Shown here piece after piece: positions 1-8,362 of a stretch of DNA of 64,000 nt. A program made the translations under genes and the position numbers. The notes beneath the pieces are model-generated. The model was not told the origin of the DNA. It was given only the letters and a program-made list of their open reading frames with translations, and made no database searches. The DNA is from Massilia phyllostachyos (GTDB taxonomy: Bacteria > Pseudomonadota > Gammaproteobacteria > Burkholderiales > Burkholderiaceae_D), in the NCBI RefSeq assembly GCF_021044825.1, contig NZ_JAJNOC010000002.1, positions 186,001 through 250,000 on the forward strand, read 5' to 3'. The number at the start of each line of letters is the position of its first letter. Within the stretch, counting starts at the first letter, position 1.

Positions 1-2
1 TC

Positions 3-143
3 ATCACCCACCGGGTGCCGCTGGAGGAGGTGTCGGACGCCTACCACATCTTCTCGAGCAAACTCGACAATTGCATCAAGACCGTCCTGATTCCACCCAG
101 CGCCAACCAGGTAAAAGCGGTCTCGGCCAGCGCACTGCATTAA
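3..143 (+). CDS. Zinc-dependent alcohol dehydrogenase, C-terminal end (partial)
   Basis: Only the last 46 residues are present; the gene begins before the window. The visible tail contains HRVPLEEVSDAYHIFSSK followed by a TVLIP strand. This is how medium-chain zinc alcohol dehydrogenases of the glutathione-independent formaldehyde dehydrogenase type end (substrate-domain helix, then the last beta strand). The family oxidises alcohols or aldehydes with NAD. Zinc and NAD sites lie outside the window, so the substrate cannot be judged. It ends 9 bases before the next gene, which has its own GGAG ribosome site overlapping this stop region, so the two may be co-transcribed. Confidence 0.6.
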   Translation: MTHRVPLEEVSDAYHIFSSKLDNCIKTVLIPPSANQVKAVSASALH

Positions 144-152
144 GGAGCGAAC

Positions 153-794
153 ATGGAAGCACGTAACGACGTCACCGAACACCAGCACCATCACCACCAC
201 GGGCATGACCACGGCCACGGCCACGTCCAGCAGCACCCGGGCCAGGGCCACATCGCGCCGCGCCGTCCCTCGCGCGCCGAGCTGCAGCACATCCAGGGCT
301 GGGGCGCCGACCTCGACCGCAAGAACCGCCCCGGCGTGCCGATGGAACGCACCCCGCCGCGCTTCATCCACCAGCCCGGGGGCGACCTCGAGCAGCAGCG
401 CGAAAAGGTCGAGGTGCTGGTCTCGACCGAGCGCCCCGGCATCACGCCGATCTTCGGCACCGTCCAACCGCCCTCGGGCCTGTCCGGCATGATCCGGCGC
501 CTGGCCTTCAAGTCCAGCGAAAACGACGTGCGCCACTGGCTGCTGCTGCTGCTGGCCGACCGCGTCAACGTGGTCGAGGGCGTGGCCGAGGACCTGGCGC
601 GCGGCCACATCCCGAACATCCTGGGCGAGATGGGCATCAAGGCCGAGATGAAGCACAACCCGCAGGGGCTGGCGAAGAAGGCGCTGGTCGCCGGCGCGGT
701 GCTGGGCGCAGCCTGGTATCTGCTGAGCCGGCGCGACGACGACGACGGTTATCGTCACGATCCGTACGCGCGCGAGCGCCACTACCGCCGTTGA
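153..794 (+). CDS. Histidine-rich hypothetical protein with C-terminal membrane anchor
   Basis: A 213-residue protein of unknown function. Residues 10-36 are extremely His-rich (runs of HHHHH and alternating HDHGHGH), a composition that commonly binds Ni, Zn or Cu. Residues 38-120 are charged with several prolines. Around 121-190 is a helical region, followed by a short hydrophobic segment near 179-192 (LVAGAVLGAAWYLLS) and a charged tail of Asp, Tyr and Arg. The hydrophobic stretch looks like a single membrane helix or a hairpin. The start has a GGAG box 6-9 bases upstream. It sits 9 bases after a zinc alcohol dehydrogenase gene, so a metal-related link is possible but is inference only. Confidence 0.75.
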   Translation: MEARNDVTEHQHHHHHGHDHGHGHVQQHPGQGHIAPRRPSRAELQHIQGWGADLDRKNRPGVPMERTPPRFIHQPGGDLEQQREKVEVLVSTERPGITPIFGTVQPPSGLSGMIRRLAFKSSENDVRHWLLLLLADRVNVVEGVAEDLARGHIPNILGEMGIKAEMKHNPQGLAKKALVAGAVLGAAWYLLSRRDDDDGYRHDPYARERHYRR

Positions 795-798
795 TCTT

Positions 799-906
799 GT
801 AGAGTCGGCGATCCTTCGCCCACGCGTTCAACTACACGGTGCCAAGACGCTGTGCGTCTGCTCACCATATCGTTGGACGCGCGGACGGCGTAGCCGTCCA
901 CCCTAC
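799..906. repeat. Intergenic element of three small hairpins with imperfect terminal inverted repeats
   Basis: Three short hairpins follow one another: GGCGA/TCGCC at 807-820, AGACGC/GCGTCT at 845-859 and GGACGGC/GCCGTCC at 883-899. The ends are roughly inverted copies (GTAGAGTCGG on the left; the right end reads GTAGGGTGGA on the other strand). The GTAGGGTGG end also recurs in the hairpin at 39009-39034. No reading frame here looks real. Likely a short non-autonomous repeat or a string of RNA hairpins. Confidence 0.5.
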
Positions 907-1005
907 GAAAACATTTGCGCCTGAGCAAAAAGTTTCCGTAGAGCTCGTCCACACTGTCCGATGCGCGGTCCATTCCTGGGCCGCGTCCACACGGACGGAG
1001 ACGAG

Positions 1006-2781
1006 ATGACCCCGCACACCACCTTCCCGGCAGCGCTGTTCGCAGCCCTGCTGCTGGCGCCCCTGGCTGCCCCGGCGGCGCCCATGATGAGCCCGCCGAC
1101 GACGCTGAGCGCCAAGGCGAAATCCTCCGTCCTCGCCCAGCTGGCGGCACGGCGCCAGGCCAAGGGCCTCGACGCCGACCACCACTACCGCATCACCGCC
1201 CAGCATCCCGGCGCCGGCGGCACCCAGGTGCTGCGCGCGGCCCATACCTGGAAAGGCCTGCGCGTGTTCGGCTCCGACTCCGTGATCGTGCTCGACGCCA
1301 AGGGCAAGGTGCTGTCCGAGACCGCGTCCGAGCGCCGCCAATTCCTCGGCACCGGCAGCGCCAACCGCCTGGGCGCGCTGACCGCCAGTTTCAATGTCGT
1401 GCCGCAGATCACGGCGAAGGCCGCGATCGTCGCCGCGCTGGCGAGCTTGCCGGCCGGCGCCGTCAACGTCGTGAAACCCCAGGCCGAACTCCTGATCTGG
1501 CCGGTGATGCGGCTGCAGCGCGTGGTCGGCGCCGGCGCCAAGCTGGAAGAAGAACTGAATGCCGTCGACGTGCAGGACGTGGTCGAGCGCTACGAACTGG
1601 CCTGGCTGGTGCGCACCCGCATGCGCATGGGCGAGCAGCCGGTCTACCACGACACCATCGTCAGCGCCCGCGACGGTGCGATACTCGATCGCTGGAACAT
1701 GCTGCAGACGGTCACTGGGGTCGGAAAAAGCCAGTACAACGGCGAAGTGCCGCTCAGCACCACCCTGAAGGATGGCCAGTACCAGCTGCTCGACCCGGAA
1801 CGCGGCAAGGGCGGGACCTTCGGCGCCATGGCCATCACCAACGCCAACAACGGCACGAGCGGCGGCAAGGTCTACACCAACGCCACCAATATCTGGGGCG
1901 ACGGCAAGCAGTTCGTCGAAGGCGGCAGCACCACGGGCCCGAACGGCCAGACCGCGGCCGTGAACGCCATGTGGGGCCTGATGAACACCTACGACGCCCT
2001 GAAGAACGTGCTCGGCTGGCGCTCGCTCGACGGCCGCGACACCGCCACCTACATCGCCGCCCACGTCAACCGCGGCTACGACAACGCCTACTACAGCGAC
2101 ACCTGCCGCTGCATATTCATCGGCGACGGCACCTATTTCACCAGCCTCGGCGCGATCGACGTGATCGGCCACGAGATGGGCCATGGCGTGACCAACGCCA
2201 CCTCCGATCTGGTGTACTCGGGCGAGTCGGGCGGCCTCAACGAGTCGGCCTCGGACATCAACGGTGAAGTGGTCGAAGCCTACGCCCGCGCCGGCGGCAA
2301 GGGCGAGGTGTTTCCGGAAGAGGGCAACGACTGGCAGCTGGGCACCGAGATCAGCAAGAACGCGACGCCGCTGCGCTGGATGTTCAAGCCCAGCAAGGAC
2401 GGCAGCAGCCCCGACGCCTGGAGCACGGCGCTGCGCCGCCTCGACGTCCACTACAGCAGCGGCCCCAACAACCGCATGTTCTATTTCCTGGCCAAGGGTT
2501 CGCGCATGGATGCCGCGGGCGACTACCACAGCAAGTACCTGGTCAAGCAGCCGCAGGCGATGACCGGCATCGGCGTCGACAAGGCCTACCGCATCTGGTT
2601 CCACGCCAACACCACCAAGTTCACTTCATCCACCAACTACGCCGACGCGCGCGCCAAGATGATCCTGGCGGCGGAAGAACTGTACGGCAAGGACAGCCGC
2701 GAATCCGTCGCCGTCCAGCGCGCCTACGCCGCCATCAACGTCGGCGCCGACATCGACGAGCCCGTCCACGAAGGCAATTAA
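1006..2781 (+). CDS. Secreted M4-family (thermolysin-like) metalloprotease
   Basis: A 591-residue zinc endopeptidase precursor. A Sec signal peptide (hydrophobic ALFAALLLAPLAAPAAP) is followed by a propeptide of FTP/PepSY type to about residue 220, then the M4 catalytic domain. The zinc site is HEMGH at residues 389-393, the third ligand is Glu413 in GGLNESASD, and the proton-donor-like His482 lies in VHYSSGPNN. All key residues are present, so an active exported protease is expected. The start at 1006 is chosen because GGAG lies just upstream and the signal peptide begins there; an upstream in-frame ATG at 961 would add 15 non-signal residues. It converges on the M23 peptidase gene with a 4-base tail overlap. 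Confidence 0.9.
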   Translation: MTPHTTFPAALFAALLLAPLAAPAAPMMSPPTTLSAKAKSSVLAQLAARRQAKGLDADHHYRITAQHPGAGGTQVLRAAHTWKGLRVFGSDSVIVLDAKGKVLSETASERRQFLGTGSANRLGALTASFNVVPQITAKAAIVAALASLPAGAVNVVKPQAELLIWPVMRLQRVVGAGAKLEEELNAVDVQDVVERYELAWLVRTRMRMGEQPVYHDTIVSARDGAILDRWNMLQTVTGVGKSQYNGEVPLSTTLKDGQYQLLDPERGKGGTFGAMAITNANNGTSGGKVYTNATNIWGDGKQFVEGGSTTGPNGQTAAVNAMWGLMNTYDALKNVLGWRSLDGRDTATYIAAHVNRGYDNAYYSDTCRCIFIGDGTYFTSLGAIDVIGHEMGHGVTNATSDLVYSGESGGLNESASDINGEVVEAYARAGGKGEVFPEEGNDWQLGTEISKNATPLRWMFKPSKDGSSPDAWSTALRRLDVHYSSGPNNRMFYFLAKGSRMDAAGDYHSKYLVKQPQAMTGIGVDKAYRIWFHANTTKFTSSTNYADARAKMILAAEELYGKDSRESVAVQRAYAAINVGADIDEPVHEGN

Positions 2782-3509
2782 GGGGTGACGGTGTCCGCCA
2801 TCAGGGGATAGGGATTGACCGGCGTGCCTTTCCACCATTGCTTTTCGGGCGTGAGCTCGAACATGGCGAAGTGCAGGTGCGGGGCGTTGGGGTCGGAGTT
2901 GCCGGTCACGCCGACATAACCGAGCAGCTGGCCGCGCTTGAGTTCCATGCCTTCCTTGATGCCGTCGGCGTAGCGGTCCAGGTGGGCGTAGTAGTAAGCG
3001 TAGCGGCCGCTCGGGTCGAACTGGTAGAGGGTGGTGCCGCCCGGCTTGCTCTGGAAGAGTTTTTCGATCTTGCCGTCGGCCACCGCCAGCACCGGCGTGC
3101 CTTTGGCGGCCATGATGTCGAGCGCCTCGTGCTGGCGCTGCTTGCCGCGCGGCTGGTCGTAGGTGTCGGTCAGGCCGGCGGTCTTGATGCCCTGGACCGG
3201 GACCAGCAGCTTGCCCGTGCCGGCCGCGGCCGCTGCGGCGTCGGCGGGGCTTGGCGGCGCATCGGCGGCCGGCAGGTCTTGCGAGGGACGCAGCGGCAGG
3301 TCGAGCGTGGATAGATCGGCCTCGACCAGCGGCGCGCCCGGCAATTGTCCCTCGATCTGCGATGCCGGCACGCCAGTCACGCCGGATACGCCGGGCGGCG
3401 GCGCGGCGGCCACCACCGGCGCCGGATCGTCCGGCACCGCGCGCAGGATGAGGAACAGGGCGCCGGCGCCGAACAGCACGCCGAGCAGGAAGGTCATGAT
3501 CGATCGCAT
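2778..3509 (-). CDS. M23-family peptidase (LytM-type), membrane-anchored
   Basis: A 243-residue protein: an N-terminal membrane helix or uncleaved signal (residues 5-24), a low-complexity Pro/Ala linker to about 100, and a C-terminal M23 domain. Metal ligands His127, Asp131 (HEALD) and His213 in the HLH motif at 211-213 are present, with His176 in AYYYAHLD as the usual fourth active-site residue. The family cuts peptidoglycan cross-bridges or, when degenerate, activates amidases; here the site looks intact. The start has a strong GGAGG box 6 bases upstream. The gene ends tail-to-tail with the M4 protease and lies downstream of, and on the same strand as, the L,D-transpeptidase, suggesting a small cell-wall operon. 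Confidence 0.85.
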   Translation of the reverse strand: MRSIMTFLLGVLFGAGALFLILRAVPDDPAPVVAAAPPPGVSGVTGVPASQIEGQLPGAPLVEADLSTLDLPLRPSQDLPAADAPPSPADAAAAAAGTGKLLVPVQGIKTAGLTDTYDQPRGKQRQHEALDIMAAKGTPVLAVADGKIEKLFQSKPGGTTLYQFDPSGRYAYYYAHLDRYADGIKEGMELKRGQLLGYVGVTGNSDPNAPHLHFAMFELTPEKQWWKGTPVNPYPLMADTVTP

Positions 3510-3546
3510 CGTATCCTCCGTCAGCTCAGGCTCGGGTTCTCAATAA

Positions 3547-4542
3547 TCAACTTTCCAGCACGACCTCGGTGCCGGCCGCCACCGCCGCCGCCACTTCCGC
3601 CGCGCTCCAGTTGGTCAGGCGGATGCAGCCGTGCGACTCGGTCTTGCCGACGTGGCCCGGCACCGGGGTGCCGTGGATGCCGTAGTGCTCCTTGGATAGG
3701 TCGATCCAGACCACGCCGACCGGATTGTTCGGGCCCGGCTGGACCTGGGCTTTCTTGTCGCCCGGGTTCGCATCCCAGAACAGCTTCGGGTTGTAGTGGT
3801 AGACCGGGTTGGCATGCACGCCGTTGATCTTCCAGGTGCCCACCGGCAGCGGGTCGTTCGAGCTGCCGGTCGAGGCCGGATACTGGGCCAGCAGGCTGCC
3901 GGCCTCGTCGTACAGCTGCAGCACCTTGGCTTCATCCTTGACCACGACCTTGGCCGCGCGCGCCAGCGGCGCCAGGCCGCCCACGTTCGGGACCACGATC
4001 TGCTCGCCGGCGCGGCTGAAATCCTTGCCGGGGTTCAGGCGCTGGAGCAGGGCCGGGCTGGCGTGGAAGCGTTCGCCCAGGCCCTCCAGCACGCTGGCGT
4101 AGCCGAGCGCCGGCAGTTTCGCCTTTTCCATCATGTTGTCCGGGATCGGGCGGAAGGGGCCGGCCACGTCCGCCTGTTCCAGGGTGTAATTGGCCAGCGG
4201 CGGCGTCGCATCCGTATTCAGCGCGGTCCAGGTGGCGTCGTCGAGCTTGCCGGTGACCGGCAGGCGGCGCGCGGCCTGGAAGGTGTTCAGGGCCTGGCGC
4301 ATGTTGGAACCGTAGGCGCCGTCGATCTCGCCGGGCGAGAAGCGCGCGCGGTCGAGCAGGACCTGGGCGTGCAGCAGGCGTTCGAATTCCGCCTGTTTCG
4401 CGGCGGCCGGGTCGACCGGCGCGGCGGCCTGCCGCTGCACGGCAGCGGGTTGCTGCATCGGGGCGGCTTGCTGCGCCTGGGCGAAGGGAAGGGCGCCGAT
4501 CAGGGCGGCGAACAGAAGGGGGGCGGTGCGTGTGGTTTTCAT
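3547..4542 (-). CDS. L,D-transpeptidase (YkuD domain) with peptidoglycan-binding domain
   Basis: A 331-residue exported protein. A signal peptide ([15 protein letters not shown]) is followed by a Gln/Ala-rich linker, a PG_binding_1 domain at about residues 48-105 ([17 protein letters not shown]), a LysM-like stretch, and a C-terminal YkuD catalytic domain. The catalytic motif HGT...SHGCIRL is intact, with His304 and nucleophile Cys306. The enzyme makes 3-3 peptidoglycan cross-links or attaches proteins to peptidoglycan in the periplasm. The start at 4542 has AGGA 8 bases upstream; a TTG 15 bases earlier is less likely. The M23 peptidase follows 37 bases downstream on the same strand. Confidence 0.9.
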   Translation of the reverse strand: MKTTRTAPLLFAALIGALPFAQAQQAAPMQQPAAVQRQAAAPVDPAAAKQAEFERLLHAQVLLDRARFSPGEIDGAYGSNMRQALNTFQAARRLPVTGKLDDATWTALNTDATPPLANYTLEQADVAGPFRPIPDNMMEKAKLPALGYASVLEGLGERFHASPALLQRLNPGKDFSRAGEQIVVPNVGGLAPLARAAKVVVKDEAKVLQLYDEAGSLLAQYPASTGSSNDPLPVGTWKINGVHANPVYHYNPKLFWDANPGDKKAQVQPGPNNPVGVVWIDLSKEHYGIHGTPVPGHVGKTESHGCIRLTNWSAAEVAAAVAAGTEVVLES

Positions 4543-4641
4543 CTTAGTTTCCTGCAACTTGCTTTTGGAAACTTCAGCTTAGTAGCGGCGGGGGGCGGGG
4601 TCTGTGCGTGAACGAACTCAAGCAATCGCGCCTGACAACGC

Positions 4642-4647
4642 TACAAT
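4642..4647 (+). promoter_or_regulatory. Candidate -10 hexamer of a leaderless ferredoxin transcript
   Basis: TACAAT lies 6 bases before the ferredoxin ATG, so transcription would begin at or next to the start codon. No Shine-Dalgarno site is visible. The -35 region is weak, so this is a prediction. Confidence 0.4.
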
Positions 4648-4653
4648 TGCGCC

Positions 4654-4950
4654 ATGAGCCTTCACACCATTGTGCTGCATCCAAGTGGCTTGCGCTTCGC
4701 GGCGGACGATCGCACGCCCTTGCTGCTGGCCGCGGAAAGCGCCGGCATCGACCTGCTCAGCTCCTGCCGCAACGGCACCTGCCGCACCTGCATCTGCCGC
4801 CTGCGCAGCGGGACGGCCACCCACCTGATCGCGTGGCCGGGACTGTCCTTCGACGAGAAGCGCGAGGGCTACATCCTGCCCTGCGTGGCGGTGGCGCAGG
4901 GCGACCTCGAGATCGAGGCGCCGCTGGCGCGCCGGATCGCCTTCGATTGA
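4654..4950 (+). CDS. Plant-type 2Fe-2S ferredoxin
   Basis: A 98-residue electron carrier. The four cysteines follow the plant/vertebrate ferredoxin pattern: Cys38-x4-Cys43-x2-Cys46 in SCRNGTCRTCICRL, then Cys77 in ILPCVA. The whole protein is one beta-grasp 2Fe-2S domain with no reductase fusion, so it must work with a separate partner, and none lies next to it. An extra Cys48 is present in the loop. There is no ribosome site; the -10-like TACAAT 6 bases upstream suggests a leaderless message. It stands alone between two minus-strand blocks. The redox partner cannot be inferred from context. Confidence 0.88.
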   Translation: MSLHTIVLHPSGLRFAADDRTPLLLAAESAGIDLLSSCRNGTCRTCICRLRSGTATHLIAWPGLSFDEKREGYILPCVAVAQGDLEIEAPLARRIAFD

Positions 4951-4953
4951 ACC

Positions 4954-5994
4954 TTACTGGGCCATCAAGGCCGGGAGGATATGGGTGGTGAGCAGTTTCT
5001 CGCTGTTCGGATGGGCGCCGCGCATCCCGAAGTTGGTGGTGGTGATGACCACCACCGCATCCTGCTCCGGCAGCACGAACACCTTGTTGCCGCCCATGCC
5101 GGACATGCCGAAGGTGGGCACGGTGCGCTCCCCGGCCTTGAACGGCTGCAGCCACCACAGGTAGCCATAGTCGATGTTGTCGCGCGCATTGGCGTGCGGC
5201 GCGATCGAACGCTCCACCCAGGCCTCCGAGATCACCCGTTTACCCTCCCATGTGCCGCCGTTCAGGTAGAGCTGGCCGAGCTTGAGCAGATCGCGGCTGC
5301 GCAGGCCGAGGCCGCCGCCGGTCATGCCCGCGCCCAGCGGCTGCAGCTGCCAGTGCACGGCCGCGATGCCGAGCGGTTTGAACAGCACCTCGTCGGCGAA
5401 GGCTGCCACGCTGCGCTTCGTCGCGCGCTCCAGGATCGGGCCGAGCAGGGTCACGCCGGCGGTGCAGTAGCTCCAGGCGCGGCCGTAAGGCTGCTTGTCG
5501 GGCTTAGGCGTCCATTCCGGGTAGCCCTTGATCGGCAGGTCGAGGTAGAAGCGGCTCCAGTCCTCGACCAGGTACATGCGTTCCTCGTTGCCGCGCGAGT
5601 ACTGGTTGTCGTCGTCGCATTCGAGCATGGAGCTCATGGTGAGCAGGTCTTCCACTACGATGCGGCTTTTACGCGGGTCGGGATTCGCGAGCGGCTGGCG
5701 GTCCTTGAAGAAGGGCAGGATCGGTGTGTCCAGCTTCAACAGCTTGCGGTCGACCGCCGCGCCGACCAGGATGCCGGCCACCGTCTTGCCGACCGAGCGC
5801 GTGTTGCGCAGCGCGTCCGCGCCATCCGCATCGAAGTACTGCTCGTAGACCACGCGCCCGTGCTGCGACACCACCACGCTGGTGATCTGCTGGTAGGTTC
5901 CGGCCTTGACCTCCTTCGTCAGCGCATCGAAATCGGCGGCGCCCGCCCCGAATCCCACGGCGAGCAGCGCCGCCGCCATCGCATATCGAACCAT
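4954..5994 (-). CDS. Serine hydrolase, class C beta-lactamase/esterase family
   Basis: A 346-residue exported protein with a signal peptide (MAAALLAVGFGAGA). The beta-lactamase-fold motifs are Ser67-x-x-Lys70 in TRSVGK, a second motif Tyr-Cys-Thr where enzymes usually have Tyr-x-Asn, and a C-terminal MSGMGGN loop in place of KTG. This set resembles 6-aminohexanoate-dimer hydrolases and esterases more than true beta-lactamases, so resistance should not be assumed. The ATG at 5994 is preferred because GGGG lies 9 bases upstream; a GTG at 6003 sits too close to that site. It is the last of three same-strand genes (hydrolase, AraC regulator, this one) with gaps of 3 and 33 bases. Confidence 0.85.
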   Translation of the reverse strand: MVRYAMAAALLAVGFGAGAADFDALTKEVKAGTYQQITSVVVSQHGRVVYEQYFDADGADALRNTRSVGKTVAGILVGAAVDRKLLKLDTPILPFFKDRQPLANPDPRKSRIVVEDLLTMSSMLECDDDNQYSRGNEERMYLVEDWSRFYLDLPIKGYPEWTPKPDKQPYGRAWSYCTAGVTLLGPILERATKRSVAAFADEVLFKPLGIAAVHWQLQPLGAGMTGGGLGLRSRDLLKLGQLYLNGGTWEGKRVISEAWVERSIAPHANARDNIDYGYLWWLQPFKAGERTVPTFGMSGMGGNKVFVLPEQDAVVVITTTNFGMRGAHPNSEKLLTTHILPALMAQ

Positions 5995-6027
5995 GAGTCT
6001 CACCCCTTGTACTGGAAAGCGGCCAGC

Positions 6028-6879
6028 TTAGCCGGCCAGCAGCGGCACTGTCTTGTATCCTTGAAACATGGCGCGGCGCCAGGCGCCGGGCGGCATGCCG
6101 AAGCGCCGGCGGAAGGCGTGGGTCATGTGGCTTTGGTCGACGAAGCCGGCCTCGAAGGCGATGTCGGACATGCTGCGCCCCGGCTGGCGCAGAAGAATGC
6201 AGGCGCGCTCGATGCGGCGCCAGCGCAGCAGTTCGCCGGGCGAACAGCCCAGCGCCTCGCGGAACACGCGCGCCAGGTGTACCGGATGCACGCCGGCGCT
6301 GGACGCCACGTCGCCGATGGAGAGCCCGGCGTCGCCCGCGCTGTCCATCACGGCCTGGTAGGCATGGTGCATCCACGCTGGCGGCCGGCGCGCGCCCGAG
6401 CGTGGCGCCGTCCGGGTGTCGGTTGCGGCCAGCAGTTCCCACACGCTCGATTCGAGCCAGGCGGCGTCGGGCGCGCCGTGCATTTCGCGCGCCAGCGAAA
6501 AGGCGGTGCGCAGGCAGGGCGTACGCTGCAGGTAGCTGGCGTTGGCGGGGATGCCGCGCAGCGCGCCGTCCGCGTCGAGCCGGGCCGGATCGATCGAGAT
6601 CGCCATGAAGCGCCCCTGGCCGCCCAGGAAGCGGTCACGGTGCACGGTGCCGGGCGGGTTGTAGACGAGCGCCGGGGCGGGCGCGAATTCCGGGGCGCCC
6701 TGCGCGATCGACAGGTAGGTGCCGGCGAGCACCAGCACGAAGTGGGCGTCGACGTGCATGTGCTCGCGCACCTCGTGTTCGGGCGCGCTGGCCTGCAGCA
6801 CGCTGATGTCGAACACGCCTCCTTGCCTGCGGTCCTGCAGGTCCCCGTAGAACTGGCTGGGCAGGAAGCGGACCGTCAT
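6028..6879 (-). CDS. AraC-family transcriptional regulator
   Basis: A 283-residue regulator. The N-terminal half (about residues 10-150) is a cupin-like ligand domain containing HEVREHMHVDAHFVLVL. The C-terminal 100 residues form the paired helix-turn-helix AraC domain (GVHPVHLARVFREALGCSPGE, then SDIAFEAGFVDQSHMTHAFRRRFG). It lies between an exported alpha/beta hydrolase (3 bases upstream) and an exported serine hydrolase (33 bases downstream), so it probably controls this hydrolytic operon. The ligand is unknown. Confidence 0.9.
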   Translation of the reverse strand: MTVRFLPSQFYGDLQDRRQGGVFDISVLQASAPEHEVREHMHVDAHFVLVLAGTYLSIAQGAPEFAPAPALVYNPPGTVHRDRFLGGQGRFMAISIDPARLDADGALRGIPANASYLQRTPCLRTAFSLAREMHGAPDAAWLESSVWELLAATDTRTAPRSGARRPPAWMHHAYQAVMDSAGDAGLSIGDVASSAGVHPVHLARVFREALGCSPGELLRWRRIERACILLRQPGRSMSDIAFEAGFVDQSHMTHAFRRRFGMPPGAWRRAMFQGYKTVPLLAG

Positions 6880-6882
6880 CGC

Positions 6883-7794
6883 CTACCTTGCGGGCGCCAT
6901 CCCGAGCGCGGTTTCGATCACCTCCAGCACGCGCGGCCAGGCGGGCGAGCTGGCGGCCACTTCGTCGTAGTGGCTGGCGCCAGGCAGGATAACGACTTCC
7001 GCCGCGTCGCCGAGCTTGCGCACCCGCGCCGCGTAATCGTGCGCGACGCGCGGTGGCGAGATCGTGTCGAATTCGCCCGTGACGAGCCAGGTTCGGCTGC
7101 CGTTCGGCGCCAGCTCGGCCGCATTGGTGTCGACGAACACGTCCGGGCGTTCCCTGGAAGGCGTACCGGCCAGTTCCACGGTATCGCGCCCGCAGCTTTC
7201 CTTGATCAGCGCCGCCTCGTTGCGCAGGTCGGCCAGGCCGCCGAGGCTGACCACGTTCGGCATCGGCAGCGGGTTGGCGCGGTACAAGGGACTGCCGGCC
7301 GGGATCCTGGCGCGGCCCGCCATCCACTGCACCAGCTGGCCGCCGGCCGAGTGGCCGACCGCGACCATGCGCTTCAGGTCGAGCTTGCGCGCCGGGGCCT
7401 GGCCGGCCAGCAGCTCGAGGGCCGCGTGCATGTCCTGGTAGGTGCCGGGATAGCCGCCGCCGGGCTCGTCGCTGCGGCGGTATTCGACGTTCCACACCGC
7501 GATCCCGCGCGCGGCCAGGGCGCCGGCCATATTGCGCAGCTGGGTGATGCCGCCGAACTTGCTGGTCCAGCAGCCGCCGTGCACCAGCACCGCGACCGGG
7601 AACGGGCCTGTACCCGCCGGCAGGAACAGTTCGGCGTACTGCGAGGGCGCGGGGCCGTAGGCCAGGTGGGCGGTCGGGGCGGGGCCGCTCAGGGCCAGGT
7701 ATTCGTCGAGTTTCATCGGCTTTGGTTCGGCGGCGAAGGCGGCTTGCATGCCGGCGCAGAGGAGCAGGGCCGGCAGAAGGCGGGTCAGTTTCAT
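6883..7794 (-). CDS. Exported alpha/beta hydrolase (esterase/lipase-like)
   Basis: A 303-residue protein with a signal peptide (LLPALLLCAGMQAAFA). The alpha/beta hydrolase fold shows an oxyanion-hole HGG in VLVHGGCW, the nucleophile elbow GHSAGG, an acid in GEFDTI and the catalytic His in GASHYDE, so the triad is complete. The arrangement resembles carboxylesterase/kynurenine-formamidase-like enzymes of the BD-FAE group. The start at 7794 is chosen for the signal peptide; upstream in-frame codons give no sensible N-terminus, and no strong ribosome site is seen. First gene of the operon with the AraC regulator and the serine hydrolase. Substrate unknown. Confidence 0.85.
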   Translation of the reverse strand: MKLTRLLPALLLCAGMQAAFAAEPKPMKLDEYLALSGPAPTAHLAYGPAPSQYAELFLPAGTGPFPVAVLVHGGCWTSKFGGITQLRNMAGALAARGIAVWNVEYRRSDEPGGGYPGTYQDMHAALELLAGQAPARKLDLKRMVAVGHSAGGQLVQWMAGRARIPAGSPLYRANPLPMPNVVSLGGLADLRNEAALIKESCGRDTVELAGTPSRERPDVFVDTNAAELAPNGSRTWLVTGEFDTISPPRVAHDYAARVRKLGDAAEVVILPGASHYDEVAASSPAWPRVLEVIETALGMAPAR

Positions 7795-7932
7795 GGTCGG
7801 CAACAAAATGGCTGGGCATCTACTATAGCCGAGCTTGGGCTTTGGTAAAACAAGTGCCGCGCACGATTGAAAGCCGGCGCCGGGCATCCATGCTAGGCTG
7901 GCGCCAACCATGTTCGCATAGGAGGAATCACG

Positions 7933-8115
7933 ATGAGCCAATCGAAATCGGGCGGCAGCCAGACCAACAAGCAATCGGACAACCTGTCGGAACAAGACCT
8001 GGCCAAGCAGCGCGCCGGCAAGGCCGACAAGAGCAGCCACGACCACATGTCGCGCCAGAAGGCCGGCAAGGACGAGGGCGCGGGCGGCGGCGCCAAGCAG
8101 AAGGCAAGGCGCTGA
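7933..8115 (+). CDS. Small hydrophilic protein, 60 residues
   Basis: Unknown function. The protein is almost wholly Ser, Lys, Gln, Gly, Asp and Arg, with no hydrophobic core, and is probably disordered. An excellent ribosome site (GGAGG, 8 bases before ATG) supports translation. Such small Lys/Gly/Gln-rich proteins in betaproteobacteria are sometimes stress-induced, but nothing in the sequence proves that. It is followed 11 bases later by a second small protein and then by a strong terminator, so the two appear to form one short transcript. Confidence 0.65.
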   Translation: MSQSKSGGSQTNKQSDNLSEQDLAKQRAGKADKSSHDHMSRQKAGKDEGAGGGAKQKARR

Positions 8116-8126
8116 AGAGGCCGGCC

Positions 8127-8291
8127 ATGACCTCGACACCAGAGCAGCGCCTGCACAGCACGCCGGACCCGGAAGCGCCGGAGCGCCAGCCGCCCGACCC
8201 GAAGCCGCCGGTCCCCGATGACGTCCCCGATCCGACCAATGCGCCGGTCGAGGAACCCGGCTTTACCGATCCGCCGATCCGGGCCGACTGA
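8127..8291 (+). CDS. Small proline-rich protein, 54 residues
   Basis: Unknown function. The sequence is dominated by Pro, Asp and Glu (stretches such as PPDPKPPVPDDVPDP), acidic and probably disordered. It starts 11 bases after the Lys-rich small protein and ends 20 bases before a strong bidirectional terminator. Its neighbour is basic while this one is acidic, so the two might interact, but that is speculation. The ribosome site is weak (GAAGAGG about 6 bases upstream). Confidence 0.5.
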   Translation: MTSTPEQRLHSTPDPEAPERQPPDPKPPVPDDVPDPTNAPVEEPGFTDPPIRAD

Positions 8292-8311
8292 TCCGGCGGA
8301 CGTAGAAAATC

Positions 8312-8349
8312 AAAAGCGCCTGCCGCATTCCTGCGGCAGGCGCTTTTTT
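8312..8349. terminator. Bidirectional intrinsic terminator
   Basis: A perfect 16-bp stem (8312-8327 with 8332-8347) around a TTCC loop, with A-run on one side and T-run on the other. It can end the two small plus-strand genes and the small minus-strand gene that converges on it. Confidence 0.85.
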
Positions 8350-8362
8350 CACGATGGATGGG

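Noticed and set aside
180..260. His-rich stretch resembling a vector purification tag
   Set aside because: It lies inside an otherwise normal chromosomal gene with matching codon use and a native ribosome site; no vector sequence is nearby.
862..2604. Long minus-strand open frame opposite the M4 protease gene
   Set aside because: GC-rich DNA leaves antisense frames open. Its protein is a monotonous Val/Ala/Gly/His string with no domain, while the plus strand carries a complete protease.
4954..5994. Antibiotic-resistance beta-lactamase
   Set aside because: The second and third motifs differ from class C enzymes and fit esterase/6-aminohexanoate-type hydrolases; resistance cannot be inferred.
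4981..7848. 955-codon plus-strand open frame
   Set aside because: It runs across three well-supported minus-strand genes and has shadow-type composition.
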